Shown: one piece after another, positions 53,789-62,307 of the stretch
Layout: each line of letters begins with the position of its first letter
How positions within the stretch are numbered: the stretch's first letter is position 1
Source of the DNA: Roseihalotalea indica
Lineage (GTDB): Bacteria > Bacteroidota > Bacteroidia > Cytophagales > Cyclobacteriaceae
Direction: 5' to 3'
Assembly: GCF_022458895.1 (NCBI RefSeq)
Contig: NZ_JAINFL010000001.1
Span: forward strand, 248,001-312,000
Length of the DNA: 64,000 bases
Notes under the pieces: model-generated
The model's database searches: none
What the model was told of the DNA's origin: nothing
Seen by the model: only the letters and a program-made list of their open reading frames with translations
Translations under genes and position numbers: made by a program

Positions 53789-54826
53789 CTAGTTATACTT
53801 CACATAATGCTCCCATTTGTCCAGCACCGCCTGGAAATCTTCTGGTAATTCGGAGTCAAAAAACAACTCTTCCTGCGTTATCGGGTGTTTAAAGCCCAGT
53901 GATTTAGCGTGCAGGGCTTGTCGGGGCATCAGCTTGAAACAATTCTCTACAAACTGTTTGTACTTACTGAATTTGGTGCCTTTTCGGATTTCACTGCCGC
54001 CGTATATCTCATCATTAAACAGCGGGTGACCCAAATATTTCATGTGTGCTCGAATCTGGTGGGTGCGGCCCGTTTCCAGTTGGCATTGAATGAGTGATAC
54101 GTAGCGAAGGGTTTTAATAACTTTGTAATGAGTAATAGCATTCCGTCCCATATCCCCTTTAGGGAAGGCTACGGTTACCCGGCGGTCTTTGGGACTGCGA
54201 CCAATGTACACATCAACTGTGCCTTCGTCTTCTTCCGGCTCGCCCCATACTAAAGCATAGTATGTGCGTTCGATAGTATGATGGAAGAATTGTTTGGCCA
54301 ACCCAGTCATGGCTTCTTCGGTTTTGGCAATCACCAGCAAGCCCGATGTATCTTTGTCAATGCGGTGCACCAGCCCCGGTCGGCCTTCGTTGCCTTTCAT
54401 GTTGGGTAATTGCTGGAAGTGATAGGTGAGGGCATTTACCAGAGTGCCCGACCAGTTTTTGTGGGCGGGGTGTACCACCATACCGGCGGGTTTGTTCACT
54501 ATTAGCAGGTAATCATCTTCATACACAATATCCAGCGGAATGTCTTCCGGAAGCACCTCCGTATCGCGGGGTGGCTCAGGAAAGGCAATCACAATATGAT
54601 CATTGGGGCGGACCTTATAATTAGGTTTGACCTCTTCTTTGTTGACCAGCACATAGCCTTCTTTGATAGCCGCCTGTACTTTAGAGCGGGTCACATTGGG
54701 TAAGCGGGCAAACAAATACTTATCAATACGCAGTAGCGCCTGCTTGGGGTCAATAGTAAACTGATGATGTTCAAAAAGCTCTTCTTGCTCTGACTCCTCT
54801 TCTTCTTCAAAATCGGAAAATTCCAT
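53789..54826 (-). CDS. RluA-family rRNA/tRNA pseudouridine synthase with S4 domain
   Basis: A 345-residue protein. An acidic N-terminal tail (Glu-rich, residues 5-20) precedes an S4 RNA-binding domain (about 30-90, LLRIDKYLFARLPNVTRSKVQAAI). The RluA catalytic domain has motif HRIDKDTSGLLVIAK, with catalytic D157, and QLETGRTHQIRAHMKYLGHPLFND. The layout is that of RluD, which modifies the helix 69 region of 23S rRNA, but RluC-like or other targets cannot be excluded. Divergent from the PLP-enzyme gene. Confidence 0.93.
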   Translation of the reverse strand: MEFSDFEEEEESEQEELFEHHQFTIDPKQALLRIDKYLFARLPNVTRSKVQAAIKEGYVLVNKEEVKPNYKVRPNDHIVIAFPEPPRDTEVLPEDIPLDIVYEDDYLLIVNKPAGMVVHPAHKNWSGTLVNALTYHFQQLPNMKGNEGRPGLVHRIDKDTSGLLVIAKTEEAMTGLAKQFFHHTIERTYYALVWGEPEEDEGTVDVYIGRSPKDRRVTVAFPKGDMGRNAITHYKVIKTLRYVSLIQCQLETGRTHQIRAHMKYLGHPLFNDEIYGGSEIRKGTKFSKYKQFVENCFKLMPRQALHAKSLGFKHPITQEELFFDSELPEDFQAVLDKWEHYVKYN

Positions 54827-54849
54827 AGAGATTTACGTTCTTGCGAGTG

Positions 54850-54857
54850 CAAATTTA
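54850..54857 (-). promoter_or_regulatory. -7 promoter element for the RluA-type gene
   Basis: On the minus strand TAAATTTG matches the Bacteroidota TAnnTTTG element perfectly. It lies 24 bases upstream of the start codon. The -33 TTG is not present at the expected place, so the call is tentative. Confidence 0.4.
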
Positions 54858-54896
54858 CAGATTTTATCTGATGTGGAAGATTCTTTGAATAACCAG

Positions 54897-55826
54897 ATGA
54901 AAAAAGAAGCTAACCGTCCGCCCGTGCAACAATTACAAGGAGCTATACTAGATGCCGCCGGAGTAATGTTATCGGTTCTACGGTTAGATCAGGTGCACTC
55001 TGCCATCGCCGGAAATAAATGGTACAAACTGAAGTATAATCTTAAGCAAGCCCAACAGGAAGGACATAGCACCCTGCTGACTTTCGGCGGCGCTTATTCT
55101 AATCACATCCATGCAACGGCGGTAGCGGGTAAGGCGTGTGGTTTTCAAACCATTGGAGTTATTCGAGGCGAGCGTCCGCCCAGCCTGAATCCAACCCTGC
55201 ATTTTGCGCAAAAACAAGGAATGCAGTTACACTTTGTGAGCCGGGAGGCATATCGGGAAAAAGCAGATAAATCATTTATAGAAGACCTCCAGCAGCAGTT
55301 TGGGGCATTCTACCTTTTGCCCGAAGGAGGAAGTAATGCTCTGGCGGTGAAAGGTTGTGCAGAAATTTTACCGGATACTCATGAGTTTGATGTGGTGGGC
55401 TGTAGTATGGGCACCGGAGGAACGCTGGCGGGGCTGCTGGTCCAACTGGCCGGAGCAAAACAGGTGCTCGGATTTCCGGCACTAAAAGGTGGTGATTTTC
55501 TTCAGGCAGAGGTTAATGAATTGACGCAGGCATATTGTCAACGCACCTTTTCCAACTACCAATTGATGACAGATTATCACTTCGGAGGCTATGCCAAAGC
55601 CAACCGCAAACTGGTTGATTTTATCAATAACTTCTACCAAACGCATCGCCTACCGCTTGATCCGGTATACAACGGAAAGCTGTTTTATGGACTTTATGAC
55701 CTGATCGAGAAAGGCTATTTTGAGCGAGACACTCGTGTGCTGGCAATTCATACTGGGGGGCTACAGGGTATCGTGGGGTTTAATGAGCGGCATAAAACCA
55801 AAAATTTGCGTATTTTAGGAGGTTGA
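54897..55826 (+). CDS. PLP-dependent D-cysteine desulfhydrase / ACC deaminase-like enzyme
   Basis: About 309 residues from the ATG at 54897; a GTG at 54873 would add eight. It is a fold-type II PLP enzyme. The PLP lysine is in AGNKWYKLKYNL, a substrate/cofactor loop reads TFGGAYSNHIHATA, and the phosphate-binding glycine loop is SMGTGGTLAGLL. The end carries AIHTGGLQGIVGF. The length, shorter than typical ACC deaminase, and sequence fit the D-cysteine desulfhydrase branch. Cytoplasmic. It may share a transcript with the following secreted protein. Confidence 0.87.
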   Translation: MKKEANRPPVQQLQGAILDAAGVMLSVLRLDQVHSAIAGNKWYKLKYNLKQAQQEGHSTLLTFGGAYSNHIHATAVAGKACGFQTIGVIRGERPPSLNPTLHFAQKQGMQLHFVSREAYREKADKSFIEDLQQQFGAFYLLPEGGSNALAVKGCAEILPDTHEFDVVGCSMGTGGTLAGLLVQLAGAKQVLGFPALKGGDFLQAEVNELTQAYCQRTFSNYQLMTDYHFGGYAKANRKLVDFINNFYQTHRLPLDPVYNGKLFYGLYDLIEKGYFERDTRVLAIHTGGLQGIVGFNERHKTKNLRILGG

Positions 55827-55880
55827 AGTTTACGATCAACCACCCATTTGTATTAACTACCAAAATAAACGAGACCTATT

Positions 55881-56591
55881 ATGAAGAACACTGTATGTGC
55901 CTTACTAAGTCTATTAGTCTATACCGGAGTATTCGGACAGAGTTGCGATGACAACTTTTACCGCATGGAAAAAGGCTCCACCTTTCACCTCACCAACTAC
56001 GATAAAAAAGATAAAGTGACCGGAAAGCAGGAGAATGTAGTAATGAAAGTAAATGAAAGTGGTGACGGACTGACGGCAACCATCCATACCAAAGTATTTG
56101 ACAAAAAAGATAAACTGCTGACCGATGGCGAGTTCGAGGTAGTATGTGAAGGTGACCGAATTAAGATTGATATGGATCAGATGCTTCAGTCTATGGAGCA
56201 GCTAAAGTCTATGGAAGGCATGGAGACGGAAATTGAATCGGATTTTATAACGCTTCCCTCTGATATGGAAATAGGGCAGGAACTACCTGATAGCAAGACC
56301 ACCATTACGGTAAAAATGGGCGGGGGAAACTCTAACATGATGTCTAACGATGTATTCATCAAAAACCGGAAGGTAGCTGCCCAGGAAGAAGTTACCACCC
56401 CCGCCGGAACCTTTGAGTGCTATAAAATTACGTTTGAAACCGAGGTAAATATGAAAGTGATGGGGATGAACCGCACCCAGACGTTCAGTGGTGCCAACTG
56501 GTTTGCCCGCAACGTGGGCATGGTAAAAACCGAAAATTACGACGATAAAGGAAACCTTCAGTCTTATACCTTGCTTACCGCATTGAAATAA
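55881..56591 (+). CDS. Secreted TapB/DUF3108-like protein of unknown function
   Basis: A 236-residue protein with signal peptide (CALLSLLVYTGVFGQ). The mature part is beta-rich with a Met/Glu/Lys-rich central stretch (QMLQSMEQLKSMEGME). The C-terminal pattern TPAGTFECYKITFETEV, then WFARNVGMVKTENYDDKGNLQSY, is seen in DUF3108/TapB-type envelope proteins, which bear a lipoprotein-like beta fold. Function is not known. It converges with the DUF2179 membrane gene, with one base between the stops. Confidence 0.75.
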   Translation: MKNTVCALLSLLVYTGVFGQSCDDNFYRMEKGSTFHLTNYDKKDKVTGKQENVVMKVNESGDGLTATIHTKVFDKKDKLLTDGEFEVVCEGDRIKIDMDQMLQSMEQLKSMEGMETEIESDFITLPSDMEIGQELPDSKTTITVKMGGGNSNMMSNDVFIKNRKVAAQEEVTTPAGTFECYKITFETEVNMKVMGMNRTQTFSGANWFARNVGMVKTENYDDKGNLQSYTLLTALK

Positions 56592-56592
56592 G

Positions 56593-57192
56593 CTAGCGTC
56601 GTACTAGTGTAGAAAAGCTCCGCCGCTCGGCCGGGATTTCTAACGCAATATTTTCATCGCTTACGCTTTTCACGCCTTCAATGGTGTAGTAGGCTTCCGG
56701 ATGAAAGCGGTGTATGGTATGGACAAAGCTTTTAAGACGCCTGCGCTGCACCACCGTGAAAATAATGTTAGCATTCCCCTCGTGGTCGTACGCCGAAACG
56801 CTGGCAAAACGGTAGCCGTGTTCTTTTAACCATTGTCGGAAGAAATCTGTATCGGTTTTGGTAATAATGCGGACAATGACCCGGCCCATAGCAATTTTAC
56901 TCTCTACAAACATACCCACCCAGGTGCCGGTGGCATAGCCTGAGGCGTAGGCAATATACGAGTACACATTATCAATATTTTGAATGATCTGCCCAATGGC
57001 AATCAGCCAGATGAATGATTCAAAGAAGCCCAGGAAAGCTGCCCAGCGTCGGGTACCGCTCATGATGAACATTACCCGCATAGTGGCCAGCGTAACATCG
57101 GAAACCCGCGCCAGAAAAATTAGAAGGGGTAAGATGACGTAGTTAATAGCCTCGTTAGAGATGCCGAATGTATCACTGATAAATGCTTCCAC
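56593..57192 (-). CDS. DUF2179/UPF0316-type membrane protein
   Basis: A 199-residue protein with about four membrane helices in the first 110 residues (NYVILPLLIFLARVSDVTLATMRVMFIMSG is the diagnostic start region). A cytoplasmic DUF2179 domain follows (GYRFASVSAYDHEGNANIIFTV, then RRRLKSFVHTIHRFHPEAYYTIE). DUF2179 domains are related to small ligand-binding modules of YitT proteins. The physiological role is unknown. A promoter is visible upstream, so it is transcribed independently of radA. Confidence 0.87.
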   Translation of the reverse strand: MEAFISDTFGISNEAINYVILPLLIFLARVSDVTLATMRVMFIMSGTRRWAAFLGFFESFIWLIAIGQIIQNIDNVYSYIAYASGYATGTWVGMFVESKIAMGRVIVRIITKTDTDFFRQWLKEHGYRFASVSAYDHEGNANIIFTVVQRRRLKSFVHTIHRFHPEAYYTIEGVKSVSDENIALEIPAERRSFSTLVRR

Positions 57193-57249
57193 AAATAATT
57201 CTTGTTTGAATATTCAACGAAACGGAAACCTGCTTCGGAAAGTGTCAGG

Positions 57250-57280
57250 CAAACGAAGAAAAAATCGTGTGAAATTGCAA
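57250..57280 (-). promoter_or_regulatory. Bacteroidota-type promoter of the DUF2179 gene
   Basis: On the minus strand TTG (57280-57278), a 20-base spacer and TTCGTTTG (57257-57250) match the consensus with one mismatch in the -7 element. The predicted leader to the start codon at 57192 is about 50 bases. Confidence 0.5.
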
Positions 57281-57354
57281 GAAAAAGCACTTTAACCACG
57301 CGGGGCTTGTGCAATGTTGTGGTCAGCAACTATGCATTTACAAAACAAGCTTTT

Positions 57355-58737
57355 TTACTTCATCAAATGGTCTATCATGCTTTCTAGCTTTCCTACACTA
57401 TTAATTCTGATTTTAAACTTTTTCTGATCCAACCCTTTAACGTTGAATTTGGAGATAAATATTTCCTCAAAGCCCAGCTTCTCTGCTTCGCTGATTCGGT
57501 TTTCTACCCGGTTAACCGCTCTAATCTCACCGCCTAATCCCACTTCCGCTGCAAAGCATATTCGGTTAGAAATAGGGACATCTAAAAAGGAAGATACCAA
57601 TGAAGCACACACCGCCAGGTCAATAGCTGGATCTTCTACTTTCAGGCCACCCGCAATATTGAGAAAAACATCCTGCGTACCTAGTCGGTAGCCCACCCGT
57701 TTTTCCAGCACCGCCAGCAGCATATTTAGCCGCTTGGCATCATAACCGGTAGAACTACGCTGGGGCGTGCCATACGTAGCCGAGCTCACCAGCGACTGAA
57801 TCTCAATGAGTAGCGGACGGTTGCCTTCCATGGTGGCCCCGATGGTGATACCGCTCAACTCACCTTCCCGCTGAGAAATGAGAATCTCGGATGGATTGGT
57901 CACCTGCCGTAGTCCGGTGTCCTGCATCTCATAAATGCCCAGCTCGGAGGTAGAGCCGAAGCGGTTTTTGATGGTTCGCAGAATTCGATAGGCCAGATGC
58001 CGATCGCCTTCAAACTGCAATACCGTATCGACCATGTGCTCCAGCACTTTTGGCCCGGCAATGCTGCCTTCTTTAGTGATGTGCCCGATCAGAAAGACCG
58101 GAGTGTTGCTTTCTTTAGCAAACTTCATCAACTCGCCGGTACACTCGCGCACCTGCGATACACTTCCGGCTACCGACTCAATCTGGGCGGATTGTAGCGT
58201 TTGAATAGAGTCAATGATGACAATATCGGGTTGAAGCTCCTCAATCTGTTTGAAAATAGAGGGCAGTGATGTTTCGCAAAGAATATAGCAGGATGCTGAT
58301 TTTCCTGATGCCGTGAGCCGCTCAGCCCGCATCTTGATCTGCTGGCTGCTTTCCTCACCCGACACATACAGCACCTTCTGCGAAAGCGAAACCGCAATTT
58401 GCAGCATTAAGGTAGATTTTCCGATACCTGGTTCTCCCCCAATCAGCACCAGCGAGCCCGGCATGATGCCGCCTCCCAGCACCCGGTTCAGTTCGGCGTC
58501 CTGGGTACCGGTGCGGTATTCCTGTTGGTATTCTATTTCCTGGAGGGGAAGGGGGCGGGTCGCTACTTTTTCCTTTCGCTGGCTACTACGCCAGACCGGC
58601 GTTTGGGTTTCTTTCTGAATGACTTCTTCTACGTACGTATTCCACGCTCCACAGGCCGGGCAGCGTCCCTGCCATTTGGGAGACGAAGCACCACACTGCT
58701 GACAAATATAAACGGTCTTTGCTTTGGATTTAGCCAT
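57355..58737 (-). CDS. radA: DNA repair protein RadA (Sms)
   Basis: 460 residues. The zinc finger has C12, C15, C26 and C29 (CQQCGASSPKWQGRCPAC). The RecA-like ATPase has Walker A GGEPGIGKST at 100-109. The RadA-specific KNRFG motif is at 257-261, and a Lon-protease-like C-terminal domain (VGYRLGTQDVFLNIAGGLKV) follows. RadA is a helicase that extends recombination intermediates during DNA repair. All motifs are intact and the length is typical. The start region is duplicated upstream (see findings). Confidence 0.97.
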   Translation of the reverse strand: MAKSKAKTVYICQQCGASSPKWQGRCPACGAWNTYVEEVIQKETQTPVWRSSQRKEKVATRPLPLQEIEYQQEYRTGTQDAELNRVLGGGIMPGSLVLIGGEPGIGKSTLMLQIAVSLSQKVLYVSGEESSQQIKMRAERLTASGKSASCYILCETSLPSIFKQIEELQPDIVIIDSIQTLQSAQIESVAGSVSQVRECTGELMKFAKESNTPVFLIGHITKEGSIAGPKVLEHMVDTVLQFEGDRHLAYRILRTIKNRFGSTSELGIYEMQDTGLRQVTNPSEILISQREGELSGITIGATMEGNRPLLIEIQSLVSSATYGTPQRSSTGYDAKRLNMLLAVLEKRVGYRLGTQDVFLNIAGGLKVEDPAIDLAVCASLVSSFLDVPISNRICFAAEVGLGGEIRAVNRVENRISEAEKLGFEEIFISKFNVKGLDQKKFKIRINSVGKLESMIDHLMK

Positions 58738-58759
58738 GAGCTAGGTTTTGGGTCTTTTT

Positions 58760-58785
58760 GATGAATGATGAGTAATGATTGATGA
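58760..58785. repeat. Copy of an ATGAATGATGAGT-type interspersed repeat
   Basis: The stretch begins GATGAATGATGAGTAATG and ends in TTGATGA. Closely similar wording occurs at 61038-61078, and in inverted form at 61124-61166, with a more distant version at 26053-26128. All copies are intergenic. This one lies between the divergent radA and polyketide synthase genes. Confidence 0.5.
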
Positions 58786-58923
58786 AATATAAAACGCTTT
58801 TATTCATCCGAGCACTTGGTACAATCAGCAATTTAGCCATGAGACAATTTAACCTGGTACCGAATGCAATCAACAATTAAACAATACTTAAAACAAGTTC
58901 GTTTTTCTGCGCTTATATACTCA

Positions 58924-60063
58924 ATGAAAAGTTATATAGCTGCTATTGGGACGGCAGTACCTAACCACCGTACCGCACAATCAACCATCGCCGCTTTTAT
59001 GGCGAGGGTACTTAAATTAAACGATGCGGAAAAGCAACGGTTGTATGCTTTGTATCGAGCATCAGGTATTCAATATCGACATTCAGTAATCAGCGATTAT
59101 GGAGCGTCAGACAACTTTTCTTTTTACCCTGAAACTGCTGATCTGGAGCCCTTTCCGACCATTCAGCAACGAATGGAGGTCTACCAGCGAGAAGCTCTGA
59201 CCCTGAGTTATAAATCAGCTAAACAATGTCTGCAACAGTTGCCGGATTGCTCCCCCGACCAGATTACTCACCTGATCTTTGTTAGTTGCACTGGTATGTA
59301 TGCGCCAGGTATTGATATCGAGTTGATTCATCAGTTAGGCTTGTCGTATCAGGTGCAGCGCACTGCGATCAACTTTATGGGTTGCTATGCAGCATTTAAT
59401 GCCCTGAAGGTAGCTGACAATATTGTGCAGGCAAATCCGGAAGCAAATGTCTTAATGGTTTGTACCGAACTCTGCACGCTGCATTTTCAGAAGGGTATAG
59501 ATGAAGATAATTTGCTGGCCAATGCGCTGTTTGCCGATGGTTCTTCCGCGGCTTTGGTGACCGGGCGAAAGTACGAGAATAACCTTCAGCTCTCCATGGA
59601 GCAGTTTTATTGCGACTTGGTGCCGGAAGCCAGTCATGAAATGGCCTGGCAGATTGGGAATCATGGGTTTGAGATGAAGCTTTCATCGTATGTGCCCGAG
59701 GTAATTAAAAGCGGAGTGCATCAGTTAACCCAGAACCTGCTTCAGCAGCTCAGTTTTAGTTACGATGAGGAGAGTTCCGTCCCTGAATTAATGGAAAAGC
59801 CTGACTTCTACGCCATTCACCCTGGTGGAAAGCGCATTTTGCAGGTGATTGAGCAGGCACTGGGTATGGCAAAAGAAGACAACCGTTATGCTTATCAAGT
59901 GCTGCAACAGTGCGGGAATATGTCGTCGGCTACTTTGCTGTTTGTACTTAAAGCACTGCTACAAGATCTCAGTGTGGCTGACAATGACAAGTCTATACTA
60001 GGGCTGGCGTTTGGCCCGGGACTCACGCTGGAAAGCATGTTGCTTCGGGTTTCCGCATTGTAA
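58924..60063 (+). CDS. Type III polyketide synthase (chalcone/stilbene synthase family)
   Basis: 379 residues from the ATG at 58924, where the conserved fold begins (MKSYIAAIGTAVPNHR); an ATG at 58864 adds 20 unconserved residues. The catalytic triad is visible: C154 in NFMGCYAAFNAL, H299 in AIHPGGKRIL and N332 in CGNMSSATLLF. The enzyme condenses a starter acyl-CoA with malonyl-CoA units, forming pyrones or alkylresorcinol-like products in bacteria. No methyltransferase or oxidase partner is adjacent; an SDR gene follows after 104 bases. Product is unknown. Confidence 0.92.
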   Translation: MKSYIAAIGTAVPNHRTAQSTIAAFMARVLKLNDAEKQRLYALYRASGIQYRHSVISDYGASDNFSFYPETADLEPFPTIQQRMEVYQREALTLSYKSAKQCLQQLPDCSPDQITHLIFVSCTGMYAPGIDIELIHQLGLSYQVQRTAINFMGCYAAFNALKVADNIVQANPEANVLMVCTELCTLHFQKGIDEDNLLANALFADGSSAALVTGRKYENNLQLSMEQFYCDLVPEASHEMAWQIGNHGFEMKLSSYVPEVIKSGVHQLTQNLLQQLSFSYDEESSVPELMEKPDFYAIHPGGKRILQVIEQALGMAKEDNRYAYQVLQQCGNMSSATLLFVLKALLQDLSVADNDKSILGLAFGPGLTLESMLLRVSAL

Positions 60064-60167
60064 GTTCTGAAACACTGCCTATCAATCCAGCTTCAACCTC
60101 TACCTTCTGAAATCAAAAAATATCCGTATTTTAATCATTCAACATCTAGTCACTTAACAAAAAAGAT

Positions 60168-61037
60168 ATGGCAACTTCAGGCGGCATGTTACAACCCGAG
60201 GCCCTTAAGGGAAAAACAATTGTGGTTACCGGCGGCGGCACCGGTTTAGGAAAATCCATGACCACCTATTTTCTGGAGCTGGGAGCCAATGTAGTGATTG
60301 CCAGCCGGAAGCAAGATGTTCTGGATCAGTCGGCCAAGGAGTTGGAAGCACAGACTGGGGGCACTGTGTTACCAATTGCCTGCGATATACGCAAGTACGA
60401 AGAAATAGAGGAGGTATTGAAAAAGACACTGGATCAATTTGGGCAGGTAGATGGCTTGGTGAACAACGCTGCTGGAAACTTCATAAGTCCCACCGAGCGG
60501 CTTTCGCATCGGGCTTTCGATATTGTGGTGGACATTGTGCTGAAAGGAACATATAATACTACCCTGGCTTTTGGCAAACACTGGATTGAGCAAAAGCAAC
60601 CCGGCACTATTCTAAACATTGTCACTACCTATGCCTGGACCGGGTCGGGCTATGTGGTGCCTTCCGCCTGTGGTAAAGCTGGTGTGCTCGCCTTAACTCG
60701 CTCATTAGCGGTAGAGTGGGGCAAGTATAAAATCCGCTCCAATGCCATTGCTCCGGGGCCATTCCCTACCGAAGGAGCCTGGAGCCGCCTGCTACCCGGA
60801 GAACTGGTCAAAAAATTTGACCCAGCCTTGAAAAATCCCCTGAAACGGGTAGGGGAGCACCAGGAACTGGCTAACCTGGCTGCTTACTTAATGTCCGATT
60901 ATTCGGGCTTTGTTAATGGTGAGGTGATGACTATTGATGGTGGTGAGTGGTTGCAAGGCGCAGGCGAGTTCAGCCACCTTGATGCCATTCCCTCGGAGAT
61001 GTGGGATCAACTGGAAAAATCACGCAAGAAAAATTGA
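60168..61037 (+). CDS. SDR-family oxidoreductase, 2,4-dienoyl-CoA reductase-like
   Basis: A 289-residue short-chain dehydrogenase. The cofactor loop TGGGTGLGKS is at 21-30, the NNAAGNF structural motif at 99-105, and lysine K170 in SACGKAGVLAL. The usual Tyr four residues before the Lys is Ser, as in 2,4-dienoyl-CoA reductases of the DECR type, which use a displaced Tyr; Y162 is nearby. NVVIASRKQ after the second strand suggests NADPH preference. It probably acts in unsaturated fatty-acid beta-oxidation. Whether it also serves the upstream polyketide synthase is unknown. Confidence 0.87.
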   Translation: MATSGGMLQPEALKGKTIVVTGGGTGLGKSMTTYFLELGANVVIASRKQDVLDQSAKELEAQTGGTVLPIACDIRKYEEIEEVLKKTLDQFGQVDGLVNNAAGNFISPTERLSHRAFDIVVDIVLKGTYNTTLAFGKHWIEQKQPGTILNIVTTYAWTGSGYVVPSACGKAGVLALTRSLAVEWGKYKIRSNAIAPGPFPTEGAWSRLLPGELVKKFDPALKNPLKRVGEHQELANLAAYLMSDYSGFVNGEVMTIDGGEWLQGAGEFSHLDAIPSEMWDQLEKSRKKN

Positions 61038-61166
61038 TGACGAGTGAACAATGATTGATGATGAATGACGAGAATGATTTTTAAAGAATAAACACTAGGA
61101 TTCGTTAGAACATCATTTATGCCGTTCTCACCCATTGCTCATTAATCAATACTCATCATTCATTAA
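61038..61166. repeat. Imperfect inverted repeat between convergent genes
   Basis: The left arm (61038-61078) is rich in GATGAATGACGAGAATG wording. The right arm (61124-61166) reads as its approximate reverse complement, ending ATACTCATCATTCATT. It lies between the stops of the SDR gene and the flavin-binding gene and overlaps the end of the latter by a few bases. It may act as a bidirectional transcription end. It belongs to the same family as 26053-26128 and 58760-58785. Confidence 0.45.
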
Positions 61167-61606
61167 AAACTGACTTCATAATACTTTAAAGCCCATTCGC
61201 GCATGTAGCGTACTCGTTGAGGTACAATTCGGTATACGATGAGTTCGGGATTGTCCAGCGAGCCTAAGAATTGCTGTAATAGTTTGTACGAATCCCAGAT
61301 TTCCTGCAACAGTGGGCGGTCGGTTACTACTTCCGCTTTTCCCGTAATGCGTACCTGGTTGTGGTCCTGGTCCATATAGGCTAGTTCTACCCGAGGGTTG
61401 GCGGCAATCTCAGTGGTTTTGTGGTAAGTCCGCAAGTTAGCAATGTAAACAGTAAATCCGTCGGTGCGGACTGGTGAAACCGGGCGGAGGCGGGGCTGTT
61501 CGCCATCGATGGTAGCCAGCATCGGGAATTTAGCCGCCTTCATTGTTTGCTGGGCCAGTTGAGGCAGCTCTTGGGGATCAATCGGTTGGGGGGTGGGTTT
61601 TGGCAT
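61163..61606 (-). CDS. Pyridoxamine-5'-phosphate-oxidase-fold FMN-binding protein
   Basis: A 147-residue split-barrel flavoprotein. The pattern FPMLATIDGEQPRLRPVSP, then VYIANLRTYHKTTEIAANPRVELAYMD, is the general-stress/PPOX-class nucleotide-flavin binding motif. The region VRITGKAEVVTDRPLLQEIWDSY follows. It is not the vitamin B6 enzyme itself. Reaction unknown; relatives bind FMN, F420 or heme. It is divergent from the VTT-domain gene. Confidence 0.82.
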   Translation of the reverse strand: MPKPTPQPIDPQELPQLAQQTMKAAKFPMLATIDGEQPRLRPVSPVRTDGFTVYIANLRTYHKTTEIAANPRVELAYMDQDHNQVRITGKAEVVTDRPLLQEIWDSYKLLQQFLGSLDNPELIVYRIVPQRVRYMREWALKYYEVSF

Positions 61607-61662
61607 AGGAGATACAGGTTGTTTGGTTCGTGAAAGTACAAGATTTTACCGATACTTGTGGA

Positions 61663-62304
61663 ATGCGATTGGTCTGGCTTTTTATCGGTTTAGTAGCCTT
61701 GGTACTGATTCCGTTCTTTATTTGGGGTGATGCCCTGATGGCTTTGTTTTCGGCAGACGGAGCGGTAGAATGGCTACAGCAGTTCGGGCTTTGGGGCTGG
61801 ATGGTAGGATTAGCCTTATTATTATCCGATTTGCTATTGCCCATTCCAGCAACACTGGTGATGGCCGCATTAGGTTTTATGTACGGATGGCTGCTAGGCG
61901 GTGCTATGAGCGCATTCGGATCATTCTTGGCGGGAGCCTTGGGGTACGAACTGTGCCGGAGCATGGGGCTGAAAGCGGCTCGCTGGATTTTAGGGGAGAA
62001 GGATTTGCAAAAAGCGCAACGCATTAACCGGCGCATTGGTGGCTGGCTGGTGGCGCTTTCCCGCTGGTTGCCGGTCTTTCCGGAAGTGATTGCCTGTATG
62101 GCCGGGCTTACTCGGATGCCGCGCTCGCTGTTTTATGGGGCTCTGGCTTGCGGTTCGCTACCATTGGGCTTTACCTACGCAATAATCGGTTATGCCGGTC
62201 AGGAAAATCCCACAATAGCACTGCTATTGAGTGCATTATTGCCTCCATTACTATGGCTGCTGATTCGTCCGGCATTTCAGAAAAAAGTAGCTTCTGCTGA
62301 ATAG
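61663..62304 (+). CDS. VTT/TVP38-type membrane protein (DedA superfamily)
   Basis: About 213 residues from the ATG at 61663; a GTG at 61630 would add eleven. Five to six hydrophobic segments are present. The core FGSFLAGALGYELCRSMGLKAARWIL, then RWLPVFPEVIACMAGLTRMP, is the VTT domain hallmark with the conserved Gly-x-x-x-Gly and Arg-x-x-Pro elements. Family members include DedA and TMEM41/TVP38 proteins implicated in lipid flipping. The VTT substrate here is unknown. Ends three bases before the stop of the convergent DUF4178 gene. Confidence 0.85.
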   Translation: MRLVWLFIGLVALVLIPFFIWGDALMALFSADGAVEWLQQFGLWGWMVGLALLLSDLLLPIPATLVMAALGFMYGWLLGGAMSAFGSFLAGALGYELCRSMGLKAARWILGEKDLQKAQRINRRIGGWLVALSRWLPVFPEVIACMAGLTRMPRSLFYGALACGSLPLGFTYAIIGYAGQENPTIALLLSALLPPLLWLLIRPAFQKKVASAE

Positions 62305-62307
62305 AAG

